From assembly GCF_014203425.1 (NCBI RefSeq), contig NZ_JACHJC010000001.1:310001-374000 (forward strand): a stretch of 64,000 nt of DNA, in the 5' to 3' direction. The notes under the pieces are model-generated. The model was not told the origin of the DNA, searched no databases, and was given only the letters and a program-made list of their open reading frames with translations. This stretch comes from Micromonospora echinospora (GTDB lineage Bacteria; Actinomycetota; Actinomycetes; Mycobacteriales; Micromonosporaceae). A program made the position numbers and the translations under genes. Positions 8,992-17,160 of this stretch are shown piece after piece. Each line of letters opens with the position of its first letter. Within the stretch, counting starts at the first letter, position 1.

Positions 8992-10059
8992 TCAGCCCGT
9001 GGTGCAGGAACGGATCTGAGGTCTGGCGCTGCTGTTGCCGTTCATCATCGTGGTGAAGCCGAAGGTGTTGCCGCTGCCGTTGGACCGCATCGTCATCACG
9101 TAACCGGTGCTGTCCCAACTGGGGGAGCCGTTCCAGGTGGTGGAGACCCGCTGCGGCGGGGTCAGAGCCACGACCACGGTCCAGTTGCTGGCCCCCTGAA
9201 CCGTCACCGAGGTGTTGTACCGGTCACCCCAGACGTTGGGGGTGGTCGCCGTCGCCGTGCACCCGCCGCTGGGAGGCGGAGTGGTCGGCGGCGGAGTGGT
9301 CGGCGTGCCGGTCGGCGGCGGAGTCGTCGGCGGCGGGGTGCCGTCCGGGGCCACCGCCCGGCCGGTGCTCGGTGAAATCATGCCCGGACAGAGGTTACGG
9401 CTGCTCAGGTTGGCCATGATCTGCGGAATCGCGTCGCGGGTGTTCTGAATGCCGTCGTGCATCAGGATCACCTGGCCGTCCTGAAGGCGGCTGGCGTTGG
9501 AGACGATCTGGCTGACGCTGGCGCCGTTCCAGTCCTGGGAGTCGACGTCCCAGATCACCTGGCGCAGGCCGAGCGACGAGGCGACCGACTGGAGGGTCGA
9601 GTTTGTCTCCCCGTAGGGCGGGCGGAACAACTGCGGCCGGACGCCGGTCGCCGCCTGGATCGCCGAGTTGGTCTGGGAGAGGTCCGACTGCATCTGGCTC
9701 TGGTTCATCGAGGTCATGTGCGCGTGGTTCCAACTGTGGTTGGCCACCCACATGCCCGCGTCGACCTGGGCCCGCGCGGCGGACTGGTTGTTCTGCACGT
9801 TCTGGCCGACGTTGAACATGGTCGCCCGTGCGTTGTTCGCGCGCAGCACGGACAACAGGGCGCTGGTGCTGCCGGTCGGCCCGTCGTCGAAGGTGAGGCC
9901 GACGTACCCGTTGCAGGTGGCGGCGCTGGACGGAGTGGCGGCGACCGCGAGACCGGCGGCGGTCAGCGCCACAGTGGAGGCGAGCACTGCCAACCGGACG
10001 GTGAGACGCGATGTTCGGGGGGCGGATGGGCGGCGGGAGCGGCGGATGCTGGCGTACAT
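8992..10059 (-). CDS. Secreted CE4 polysaccharide deacetylase with C-terminal CBM2-like domain
   Basis: A 355-aa protein. It has an Arg-rich start, a hydrophobic segment and a signal-peptidase site near SSAAT around residue 47, so it is exported. The NodB/CE4 domain follows with TFDDGP (catalytic Asp and metal Asp), HSWNHAH (metal His pair), RPPYGETN, IWDVDSQDW and ILMHDG, all in the expected order. A Pro/Thr/Gly-rich linker leads to a roughly 85-residue C-terminal module bounded by two Cys with conserved Trp, like CBM family 2. It would remove acetyl groups from chitin-, xylan- or peptidoglycan-type polymers outside the cell. AAGGAGG lies 8 nt before the ATG. It is independent of the lanthipeptide operon. 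Confidence 0.9.
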   Translation of the reverse strand: MYASIRRSRRPSAPRTSRLTVRLAVLASTVALTAAGLAVAATPSSAATCNGYVGLTFDDGPTGSTSALLSVLRANNARATMFNVGQNVQNNQSAARAQVDAGMWVANHSWNHAHMTSMNQSQMQSDLSQTNSAIQAATGVRPQLFRPPYGETNSTLQSVASSLGLRQVIWDVDSQDWNGASVSQIVSNASRLQDGQVILMHDGIQNTRDAIPQIMANLSSRNLCPGMISPSTGRAVAPDGTPPPTTPPPTGTPTTPPPTTPPPSGGCTATATTPNVWGDRYNTSVTVQGASNWTVVVALTPPQRVSTTWNGSPSWDSTGYVMTMRSNGSGNTFGFTTMMNGNSSARPQIRSCTTG

Positions 10060-10170
10060 GCGCAGGTCCTCCTTGGGACGGGTTACACCCGACGACGCGT
10101 GGCTTCAATCGACACACACTGATGTCGCAGTGCTCGGAGTATTGCAGCGGCGTTTCGAACCGGTCAATGA

Positions 10171-10191
10171 TTTTCCGGAAGTTTTCCGGAA
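10171..10191. promoter_or_regulatory. Tandem TTTTCCGGAAG operator-like repeats
   Basis: Two copies of an 11-bp word lie head to tail, one helical turn apart (palindromic cores TTCCGGAA at 10173-10180 and 10184-10191). They are about 115 bp upstream of the deacetylase start in an unusually AT-rich patch. This is a likely regulator site for that gene; the regulator is unknown. The rest of 10060-10384 shows nothing else. Confidence 0.45.
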
Positions 10192-10384
10192 GGATCGGCT
10201 CCCAGCCAGTCGCTGCGCATCCAGCGCCGTTGCTGTCAGGTTGGCCCTACGGCCGCTGGCCGACCTTGCCCACGATCGCCTGGACGGTGGTGTCGGTTAC
10301 CGTTCCGAGGTAGGCGTACGAGACCGGGTCGAAGATCCACATCGCAGTGCTGTTCCCGAAGCGGCATGACTGGCGCTGGCGCAC

Positions 10385-10424
10385 GATGAGGGGCCGCCCC
10401 GGTTTCCCGGAACGGCCCCTCATC
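10385..10424 (-). terminator. Terminator of the tRNA-Arg locus
   Basis: A 12-bp stem (10385-10396 with 10413-10424) sits 5 bp beyond the 3' end of the tRNA-Arg fragment and would end the leftward tRNA transcript. Its presence beside a headless tRNA indicates that this is the original chromosomal 3' flank. Confidence 0.7.
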
Positions 10425-10429
10425 TTCTG

Positions 10430-10471
10430 TGCGCCCGAAGGGACTCGAACCCCTAACCTTCTGATCCGTAG
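10430..10471 (-). other. tRNA-Arg(ACG) 3' half: attachment site of the integrated island
   Basis: Read on the minus strand, this is the anticodon loop CTACGGA, 3' anticodon stem TCAGA, variable loop, T-arm (GTTCGAGTC) and 3' acceptor strand of a typical actinobacterial tRNA-Arg(ACG). The 5' half is missing: the bases before the loop do not pair with TCAGA, and no D-arm or 5' acceptor follows. A tRNA cut exactly at the anticodon loop is the normal leftover when a tyrosine-integrase element recombines into a tRNA 3' end. It defines the left att site; the intact tRNA should lie at the other end. Confidence 0.8.
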
Positions 10472-10884
10472 GAGGAAGGGTAACCACCTTCCCCACCAAA
10501 TACAAAGTCTCATAGCTCGTACTGTTTTGCAAGCCCTTCGTCCACGCGGAGGGCTTTTTGTTTCGGCTGGTCCAGGCGCTGCAGGCGACGGGCAGGGTGA
10601 TGGGCTCGCCGCGGCTGGGCTCACCGTGCTGATTTCGACCTGCCCGTGCTCGACCGGTGCCGAACATCCGAGCACCATCGGAGCACCATGCGGGCCATCC
10701 CTTGGATCTGAGCGCCGGGGGTTCCTGCGATGTCGATGATTAGGTAGCACGCACGCTCCCCAATGACCGCCTTCATCTCTCGCTTCACTCGGACCGAGGC
10801 GGGACCGCTGGCGCTACCCCCAGACCTTGGCGCGGTGATTCGCGCTTCGATGACAGCGGGAGCGGGCGGCCGAGTGCGGCGATG
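10472..10884. other. Non-coding left end of the island
   Basis: No convincing gene in 413 bp; frames here are antisense-type. It holds the att-proximal sequence and a rightward hairpin (10531-10556, stem AAGCCCTT/GAGGGCTT followed by TTTTTG) that looks like a rho-independent terminator, perhaps shielding the att region. Confidence 0.5.
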
Positions 10885-11423
10885 TTAGTCGTCCTCAAGG
10901 TCGGCGAACCGTAGCTCGGCCGCCGACTCCGCCATGGCGGAGTCGTCGAAGTCCGGTAGCGCCCGTTCCGGCATGTGCAGGTCGGCGTCCGGGTCGATGC
11001 CCTCTGAGCTGCCGATCAGGTCCAGGAGGAATTCCTCGGCACCGCGCAGCAGTACGGGGTCCTCCGTCCAGAACCCGAACTCGAGGCTGCGTCGCGACGA
11101 CGCCGTGAAGTTCGCCGACCCGATCCAGAGTCGCTTCGGGGTAAAGGCGGTGACGTCGGCCGGCCCGAAGTCGTCCTCGTCGTGTTCCCACAGGCGGCCG
11201 AGAAGCGCCAGCTTGGCGTGCAGGATCGGCGGCATGGACCCGTTGGCGCCCACGCCCTTGCGCAAACCGATCGTCCGCACAGTCGGGATCATCTCGTCGC
11301 CCGGCGGCAGCGACCACCCGGGTCCGATCACCGGGTGCTCACCGTCGACCAGGGAGGTCAATTGCTCCAGCGGTGTCGGCGTACGGGCTCGGGTGCACAG
11401 GTAGGTACGCGTGAACGTGCCCA
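10885..11423 (-). pseudogene. PLD-like nuclease/phospholipase gene, C-terminal part
   Basis: About 180 codons carry a phospholipase-D-type half site: PILHAKLALL (HxK), then LWIGSANFTASS, followed by a FGFWTED strand and an acidic tail. The frame stays open upstream, but that sequence is antisense to the next gene and has no homology-like pattern. The missing N-terminal half appears to be the fragment at 12106-12516, displaced by the 11374-12136 insertion. PLD-family proteins hydrolyse phosphodiesters through paired HxK motifs; with one motif and no start this copy should be inactive. Confidence 0.65.
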
Positions 11424-12136
11424 GGTCGTGATCGTCCGATGGCCTTCGGGCCGTTACTGTCCGCGTTGGCGCGGCCCCCACCACGGCAGCAGCGGCGGAA
11501 GCTCGGCAAGCGGCCAGCGCGGCGGTTTCGGCGGCTGCGACTCGCCGTCGTCGCCGTCCCAGCGTCGTCCGTACTGGTCGGGCAGGTCGCCCCAGCCGAA
11601 GTACGGGATCGGCTCGCTGGGCAGCACGCTGAGCGTCTCCACCGGGTCGATGCGGGACTCGGCGACCGTGCACAGATGCGCCCAGTCATCACCGAAGTCG
11701 AACACGTACGCTAACTGCTCGCCGCCACCCAGCCGGCTCAGCTTGGTTCGGCCACTGTCGATGCTGCCCTCGGGCTCCTCGCCATCCCACAGCTCAAGCG
11801 GCGTGACCTGGGTCTGGTCGGCCAGCGTGAACATGTGCATGTGGGCCAGGTCCCAGCGGGCAAACGCCAGATCGATCGCGTCAGCCAATTGGGCGAAGGT
11901 GTGTGACCGGCTCGCGGCGAAGACCCTGCCCGGTCGAGGCCATAGGTCGATGCCACGACCGGAGACCAGCTCAACCCGTATGGACAGCCAGGTACGCGCC
12001 ACCGATCACCCTTCCATCGAGAACCGCTGTCTCCCGTTGAAGGCTACGCAACGTCACCGACAGCGGCCCCAGGCGGGGCCAGCGGTTGGGTACGTTCAGT
12101 CGTACTTACCTGTGCACCCGAAGTCGTACGCCGACA
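11374..12136. mobile_element. Insertion unit bounded by 50-bp inverted repeats, carrying a pRiA4b ORF-3-like gene
   Basis: Bases 11374-11423 and 12087-12136 are inverted copies of each other (43 of 50 identical by eye). The single gene inside (11454-12002) is not a known transposase. The unit sits between the two halves of a PLD-like gene. Unless the pRiA4b-like protein mobilises it, it is a non-autonomous or passenger unit. Exact ends are uncertain because the repeats may extend into flanking coding sequence. Confidence 0.5.
11454..12002 (-). CDS. Plasmid pRiA4b ORF-3-like protein (PF07929-type), copy 1
   Basis: A 182-aa protein from a GTG start with a GGAAGG ribosome site 8 nt upstream. 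Family signs are HTFAQLADAIDLAFARWDLAHMHMF, the KLSRL...GEQLAYVFDFGDDWAH core, and the Tyr/Trp-rich C-terminus. The function of the family is unknown. It is clearly paralogous to 59150-59692: both begin ARTWLSIRVELVSGRG and share the DLPDQYGRRWDGDDGES-type block. It lies inside the inverted-repeat unit, and the other copy lies inside an IS110 element, so association with mobility is a theme here. Confidence 0.75.
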   Translation of the reverse strand: MARTWLSIRVELVSGRGIDLWPRPGRVFAASRSHTFAQLADAIDLAFARWDLAHMHMFTLADQTQVTPLELWDGEEPEGSIDSGRTKLSRLGGGEQLAYVFDFGDDWAHLCTVAESRIDPVETLSVLPSEPIPYFGWGDLPDQYGRRWDGDDGESQPPKPPRWPLAELPPLLPWWGPRQRGQ

Positions 12137-12516
12137 AGCGGGGGGAAATAGCACACCGGGAGACCGGGTGTACGGGCGTTGAGGTCGGCCAGGCGGCGAA
12201 GCTTGTAGGGCAGATCCGGCGGCTGCACCTTCTTGTCCCGGGCCTGCTTGCTGACCACCACGCAGGCAGCCTGCAGCCTGGCGAGTTCGTCGAGCAGTTC
12301 CGGGTCGTCCATCCACATCGCGCAGCCCAGCAACGTCGCCCCAGGCCCATGGTATTGGTCCCACCGCTGCTGCCGGCGCTCTCGGAAGTCCCGGATTCCC
12401 TGTACCATGCCAGCCAGCACGTCCCGACCGAAGAAGGCCAGATTTCCGGCCGGGCCGACGTCGAGCGCACGGTCGTACCACTGCCTGAATTCCGGCTGCG
12501 CTTCCTCGTCCCCCAT
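12106..12516 (-). pseudogene. PLD-like gene, N-terminal part
   Basis: 136 codons starting MGDEEAQPEFRQW. The sequence NLAFFGRDVLAGMVQGIRDF, ATLLGCAMWMDDPELLDEL and ACVVVSKQ has the look of the first half of the PLD-like protein whose HxK/SANFT half is at 10885-11423. The frame terminates inside the right inverted repeat of the inserted unit (VRLRVHR then stop). I infer a single ancestral gene split by that unit. Confidence 0.55.
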
Positions 12517-12598
12517 GACGGCAGGTTAGAACCTTCGCGCCTGCGGCCCGAGCGCCGCCAGGTCAGGAGGCGTTGGCGGCGGTCTTCGGGGGCGCCGG

Positions 12599-12820
12599 TC
12601 AGCGGGCCTTCTTCATCGCTCGCTTACGAGGCGGAGTCAGCAGGTCGGCGATCGTAGCGATGGCGGACGGCACGAGCCGGTAGTAGGCCCAGACGCCGCG
12701 CTTGTCACGCTCGAGCAGGCCGGCCTCGGTGAGGATCCGCAGGTGGTGACTGACGGTCGGCTGGGATAGTCCGAGGGGCGCGGTGAGGTCACTGACGGAC
12801 GCCTCTCCCTGAGGGGCCAT
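12599..12820 (-). pseudogene. ArsR-family regulator, N-terminally truncated
   Basis: 73 codons from the ATG at 12820 cover the winged-helix recognition region (VSDLTAPLGLSQPTVSHHL) and wing (LLERDKRGVWAYYRLV). ArsR proteins usually have another 25-40 residues forming helix 1-2 before this; here the preceding gene's stop (TGATG) occupies that place. It is probably cut by the insertion that brought in 12820-14110. The metal or ligand site cannot be assessed. Confidence 0.65.
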
Positions 12821-14110
12821 CAGGCTTCGACTGCGGTGTTGTTGTGGGCAGCGCGGGATGCGGCGATCAGTGAGGCGCCGAGGTTCGCCGCTTTCTGAGG
12901 GGTGAGCCGGATCGTCGTGCGGTCCCAGAAGCCCGACAGCAGCGACGCGGCCAGGTTCCGGACCGCGTTGTGGTTCATCCCGTCGAGCTTGGTCATGTCG
13001 GTGGGACGCTGTTCCGGGTTGTCGATGGCCAGCGTCACTGATGGCGGCTCGTCGTACCCGTCGGGGGAGTTGAACGCCTGAAGGTCGACCGTCGCCACCT
13101 TGATGTCGTTGGCACATTCGTGGTGCTGGCCGTACACGGCGGCCACGTGCCGGTCGTGCAGGCGGACGCCGTCTTCGGTAAGGCACTCCCCACCGCACCA
13201 CACCGGGCACTGCGGCTCGGCCGGCTTGGCGGGTGGAAGCAGGTAGCCGGCGTGCGACCACATCGCGAAGTCCACCATCGCGTCCAGCACCTGCTCCTCG
13301 GTGCAGTTCAACCGCACAGCCTGCTCACTGACGCTCAGGCCCTGCTGGGTAAGTCGCTCGGCGACCACGCCGCGGAACACGCTAATTTTCTGCTCGGCCG
13401 TGAGGCCCTCGTCGTGGACCACCAGATCGGCCACGGTCTGGTCGAGGCTCGGCCGGTGTGGCCTCGGCGCTGGACCGGCCAATCCGGCCTCGACCAGCTG
13501 GTTGTCCGTATCGCGCGCCATGGCCACAACTCGTCCGACCGCCGTCCTCACCTGCTCAGCCTCGTCCAGCGTGAGCCGCAACGCCGCCGTCGCGCCCTCG
13601 ATCACGAACTTCACCACCGGCTCGACCGCGTCGGCGTGCTGCTCCAGGTCGACCTCCAGCCCCGGCGGCCGGTACGTCCCATCGCTGCACGACTCGCCGG
13701 CAGTACTCACCGAGCTGTGCAGCGACAACAGCATAGGCGGCGAGTCGTCTGGCCAGTGGATGCGATCCTCGAGGTGGTCGCCGTCCTGGTGCGTCGCGAC
13801 ACACCAGGACGGACACGCCCGCCTCAGCCAGTACGGCCGGTGCGTTCGGCGGGCTTCCATGACCGCCTTCCTAATGGAGGTGGCGAGGTAGCCGGCGTCG
13901 GCCAGACTGAGCGGATCCGGAGCAGACACGACCAACTCCGCTGAGGTGTTCTCCTCGGGCTGGTCAAGGTGCTCCAGTGAGAAGATCTCCACCGCCATCC
14001 CGCCGACCTCACCCTTGTGGGTCTCCATCACCATCCGGGAGTGCCCCCGGGCCCGGTCGCCCGGACTACCCAACTCCTCCTCGGCATGGACCTTGACACA
14101 CCATGGCGGG
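12820..14110 (-). CDS. DUF6907-like protein with repeated WC...H motifs, 5' end uncertain
   Basis: The frame carries three Trp-Cys motifs typical of an actinobacterial small-domain family: PPWCVKVH near 14110, CPSWCVATHQDGD...H in the middle and CPVWCGGEC...LHDRH late. Between them are acidic beta-rich segments and an immunity/regulatory-like helical stretch. An ATG at 14034 is the first good internal start, but it falls after the first WC motif. So either the gene begins with a non-ATG codon upstream or its 5' end was lost at the junction with the remnant at 14110-14823. No enzymatic function is known. Confidence 0.5.
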
Positions 14111-14823
14111 CGACCAGGATGGCGGTCTTGGCGCTGTCGAAGGCGATGGTGAGCGCGCCGTCGAGGAAGTGCTCTCTGCGGTTGTGAGGCTGTTCTCGGG
14201 GAGTTTGAGTACTTCGGTGAGTGCTTGGGCGGACCGGTGGCTCTGTAGGTCGTCCTGGTAGACGACGCTGATGTGGATCGGCCGTGTTGCCGTGTTGACG
14301 GCCGAGGCGAGTTTCGCGTGCCGGTGCCGGTCGGGGTCGCCGGGGGCGTCGATGTTGCGTATGGGTGTGGTTTCCAGGATGAGCGACTGCGTGTTGAGCC
14401 TGGCGGTGGCGTGCTCGAGCACGCAATCGAGGAATCGGCGGCCCGGTCCGGAGCCGATGGGGTGCCTGTCGGGTGTGGTGGCGTGCCGGGCGCGGATGCG
14501 GGGGTGGGTGGCGAGGAGGTCATCTGCGGTGAAGTCGGCGGGCACGCCGCGGATGCTGAAGGAGTCGACGAGTTGGGGAAGGAGCCCGGTGATCACGTTT
14601 CGGCCGGTGGGGCGGTCGTAGCGGTGTCTGGCGGTGAGCAGCATGCCGGTGTCGTCGGTGGCGATCCAGAGGCTCTTGGCGTTGCCGGGGAAGCCGGTGG
14701 TGGCGCTGATGTGGGCGTCGAGGTTGAGCAGGATGCCGGGGGTAGCCGGGGGCGGTGATGGGTTCGAGACTGACGTAGTGGATGCCCTGTTCGGCCCTGG
14801 GGTGCGTCTCGGGAAGCGTCAGC
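14110..14823 (-). pseudogene. Unrecognised gene remnant with frameshift
   Basis: Two frames look coding and continue one another. First, THPRAEQGIHYVSLEPI starts directly after the peroxiredoxin-fusion stop. After a shift near 14740, ILLNLDAHISATTGFPG...IATDDTGMLL runs on to VYQDDLQSHRSAQALTEVLKL near 14180. Both ends are missing. I do not recognise the family with confidence. It shows that this part of the island is built of decayed pieces. Confidence 0.4.
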
Positions 14824-14825
14824 GC

Positions 14826-15719
14826 TCATTTGCCGGCACCCGCCCTCGACATCTGCCGGACCAGATCGAGCATCTCGGCGACAGAGCCGGCTGGATCGCG
14901 GATCGGGAACTGCACCGAGCGGACGACGGCGTTCGCGTCGACGAGCAGGCTCAACCGCTTGAACCGATCGACTCCCCCGGCGCGGAAGGTAGGGAGGAGC
15001 AGGCCTGCGGCGAGTCTTCCTTGCTTGTCTGACAGGACGGGGAAGGGCAGCCGGGTATGCGCCACGAACGCGGTCAACTGTTCCGGGGCCTGAGTGCTGA
15101 CGCCGTATACCCGGGCGCCGGCCGCCGCGAAGTCGGCATGGCTGGCGGCGTAGGTCGTCGATTCCACCGTGCAACCGCGCGCGCCCGGGATGTCCTCCCA
15201 GTCCGGCGGAGGTTCCGCATCGCCCGGGGTGAACGCTCCCGGGAAGAAGAAGAGCACCAGCCATGAGTCGGGTGTGTGCAGCCGTTCCGGTCGGCCGTCG
15301 TGGCGGGTGAGCAAAACATCGGGCAGACGGCGTCCGACGAGGTGGCGGACGCGCCGCGCCTCCGCGCTGGCCGGCTCGGCCGTGGCGGTAAGGCTGCCGT
15401 CACCCATTACGTGGCGGGTGCCCCAGTCCTGCAGGGCGATGAGAATCGGCAGAAGCGCCTCGCCCTTGGGAGTGAGCAGATAGTCCGCTCGCGGCGGGTG
15501 CCGTGAGTAGAACCGGCGGTGCAGCACGTCGTGCTCCACCAGGGTGGCGAGGCGCTCGCTGAGCATCCGGCGGCTCACTCCGAGACCATGTTGCAGCGCG
15601 TCGAAGCGGGTCGCGCCGCCGGCGATGTCGCGCAGGATGAGGAACGTCCACCAGTCATGGAGGACTCCGAGTGCCTGGGCGATACCACACTCCGCGTTCG
15701 CCAGTTCAGACTTCCGCAT
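14826..15719 (-). CDS. HxlR winged-helix regulator fused to a peroxiredoxin-like domain
   Basis: A 297-aa fusion. Residues 1 to about 110 are an HxlR/MarR-like DNA-binding domain (CGIAQALGVLHDWWTFLILRD, SRRMLSERLATL, YLLTPKG). Residues 130-295 are an AhpC/TSA-like fold: LFFFPGAFTPGD, a Cys in GARGCTVES, VYGVSTQ, and FPVLSDKQGRLA. The usual Thr-Pro-Gly-Cys active site reads TPGD here and the candidate peroxidatic Cys lies about 17 residues later, so chemistry may differ. The protein plausibly senses peroxide or disulfide stress and represses itself and the divergent exporter at 15806. Confidence 0.85.
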   Translation of the reverse strand: MRKSELANAECGIAQALGVLHDWWTFLILRDIAGGATRFDALQHGLGVSRRMLSERLATLVEHDVLHRRFYSRHPPRADYLLTPKGEALLPILIALQDWGTRHVMGDGSLTATAEPASAEARRVRHLVGRRLPDVLLTRHDGRPERLHTPDSWLVLFFFPGAFTPGDAEPPPDWEDIPGARGCTVESTTYAASHADFAAAGARVYGVSTQAPEQLTAFVAHTRLPFPVLSDKQGRLAAGLLLPTFRAGGVDRFKRLSLLVDANAVVRSVQFPIRDPAGSVAEMLDLVRQMSRAGAGK

Positions 15720-15736
15720 CCTGCCACCGCCTCCTG

Positions 15737-15784
15737 TTCACCGGCTTCGATCCCGACTATAGTCCGTTCCAAATCGGAACGGAC
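15737..15784. promoter_or_regulatory. Divergent promoter with 9-bp-arm palindromic operator
   Basis: A perfect inverted repeat GTCCGTTCC-N5-GGAACGGAC (15762-15784) lies between the divergent HxlR-fusion (start 15719) and MFS exporter (start 15806). A TATAGT at 15758-15763 overlapping it, with TTCACC 15 nt upstream, could be the rightward promoter. GTCCGTT half-sites are typical for HxlR-type regulators, so self-binding by the 14826-15719 product is likely. Confidence 0.6.
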
Positions 15785-15805
15785 GTGGATGCGAGGTCAG
15801 GGCGG

Positions 15806-17077
15806 ATGAGCGTCGGACACAGCGCCGGGGTCTTCTGGAGGTGGTGGACGGCCGGCACGCTCAGCGCGGTTGGCTCGGCAGTCACGGCGATCGCGCTACC
15901 GCTGACCGCGCTCATCGCGCTCGATGCCAACGCGTTCGAGATGGGGCTCATCGCCGCGGCCGGCTACGTCGCCTGGCTGGTGATCGGTCTGCCGGCCGGC
16001 GTCATCGTGCAGCGCATGCCGCTGCGCGGCATGCAGGTGGGCACCGACCTGGCCCGGGCCGTGGCGCTGCTGTCCATCCCGCTGGCCTGGTGGTCAGGAC
16101 ACCTGACCGTCGCCCAACTCATCGTCGTCGCACTGGTGATCAGCTTCAGCACCGTGCTGTTCGACGTAGCGAACGCCACCTTCCTTCCCAGCATCGTCGA
16201 GCGTTCGGAGCTGGAGTCTCGCAACAGTCTGACCTCCGGCACCCATGCGGTGACGCAGGTGGGCGGCCCGCCGTTGGGCGGCGTGGCCGTGCAGTTGCTC
16301 GGTGCGGTGCCGACGCTGCTGATCGACGCGGTGAGCTACCTGGTGTCGGCGCTTCTGCTGCGGTCGCTGCCGGAGCGACCGCAGGAGAAGCCGGACCGCT
16401 GGCCGCCGGTACGTAGCATGATCCGCGAAGGGTGGCACTTCGTCTCCCGGCATCCGGTGATGGCACCGTGCACCTGGGCGGCCACGGCGCTCTGCGTGGC
16501 CTGTGGCGCGCAGATCGCGCTGTACCCGCTCCACCTGGTCCGCACCCTTGCCGCCCCGGCCGGTCTGGTCGGTCTGCTGCTCGCCGTCGAAGGGGTTGGT
16601 TCGCTGATCGGCGCCGCCCTGACTCCCCGGCTCACCGGGTGGCTCGGCTCCGCCCGCGCGCTGCTGCTGTCCGGTGTGGTCTCCGTGGCCGGTGCGATCC
16701 TGGTGCCGCTGGGCAGCGGCGTGGTGGGTTACCTCTGTTTCGCGCTCGGCAGCGCCATCTTCGCGGCCGGCGTGGTGCTGCTGAGCGTGATCACCCGCAC
16801 CTACCGCCAGGTCGCCAGCCCACCCGACCTGCTGTCCCGGGTGATGGCCAGCGTCCGCTTCGTCACCTGGGGCGCCATTCCGGTCGGTGGCCTGGCCGCT
16901 GGCGCCCTCGCCAGCATCTACGACAGCCGGGTCGCTCTGCTGGTCTCGGTCATCGCGGTCGTGTGCGCTCCGCTCGTGTTGGTCTTCTCTCCCGTCCGTC
17001 ACCTACACGACCTCACCGACCACCCGTCCTCGGCCGTGACGCCGGACGAGGAGGCCATGGTGAAGGCCGGCCACTGA
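15806..17077 (+). CDS. MFS exporter (drug/siderophore efflux type)
   Basis: A 423-aa membrane protein with about 10-12 hydrophobic helices. It is of the MFS_3/EntS-like type: an early SAVGSAVTAIALPL helix, VANATFLPSIV, RNSLTSGTHAVTQVGGPPLGG and a second-half ASPPDLLSRVMASVRFVTWG motif. It would export a drug or metabolite by proton antiport; the substrate is unknown. I chose ATG 15806 because the frame upstream to 15671 runs across the operator and the divergent gene. Probably controlled by the adjacent redox-fused HxlR repressor. Confidence 0.85.
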   Translation: MSVGHSAGVFWRWWTAGTLSAVGSAVTAIALPLTALIALDANAFEMGLIAAAGYVAWLVIGLPAGVIVQRMPLRGMQVGTDLARAVALLSIPLAWWSGHLTVAQLIVVALVISFSTVLFDVANATFLPSIVERSELESRNSLTSGTHAVTQVGGPPLGGVAVQLLGAVPTLLIDAVSYLVSALLLRSLPERPQEKPDRWPPVRSMIREGWHFVSRHPVMAPCTWAATALCVACGAQIALYPLHLVRTLAAPAGLVGLLLAVEGVGSLIGAALTPRLTGWLGSARALLLSGVVSVAGAILVPLGSGVVGYLCFALGSAIFAAGVVLLSVITRTYRQVASPPDLLSRVMASVRFVTWGAIPVGGLAAGALASIYDSRVALLVSVIAVVCAPLVLVFSPVRHLHDLTDHPSSAVTPDEEAMVKAGH

Positions 17078-17160
17078 GGACCGGGCGACCGAGGGTTCCC
17101 CGGCTGGGGACGATCAAAAAGACCTCCGATCTCCGGAAACGTCAAGTCGTCGGTTCGCCG

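Noticed and set aside
10236..10750. Leftward frames of 143-167 aa across the tRNA fragment
   Set aside because: They run through the tRNA half, its terminator and the rightward terminator hairpin, so they are not genes.
14110..14823. Remnant as part of a prokaryotic Piwi-type module
   Set aside because: I considered this from the general layout, but no catalytic motif or clear family signature is visible, so I left it unnamed.
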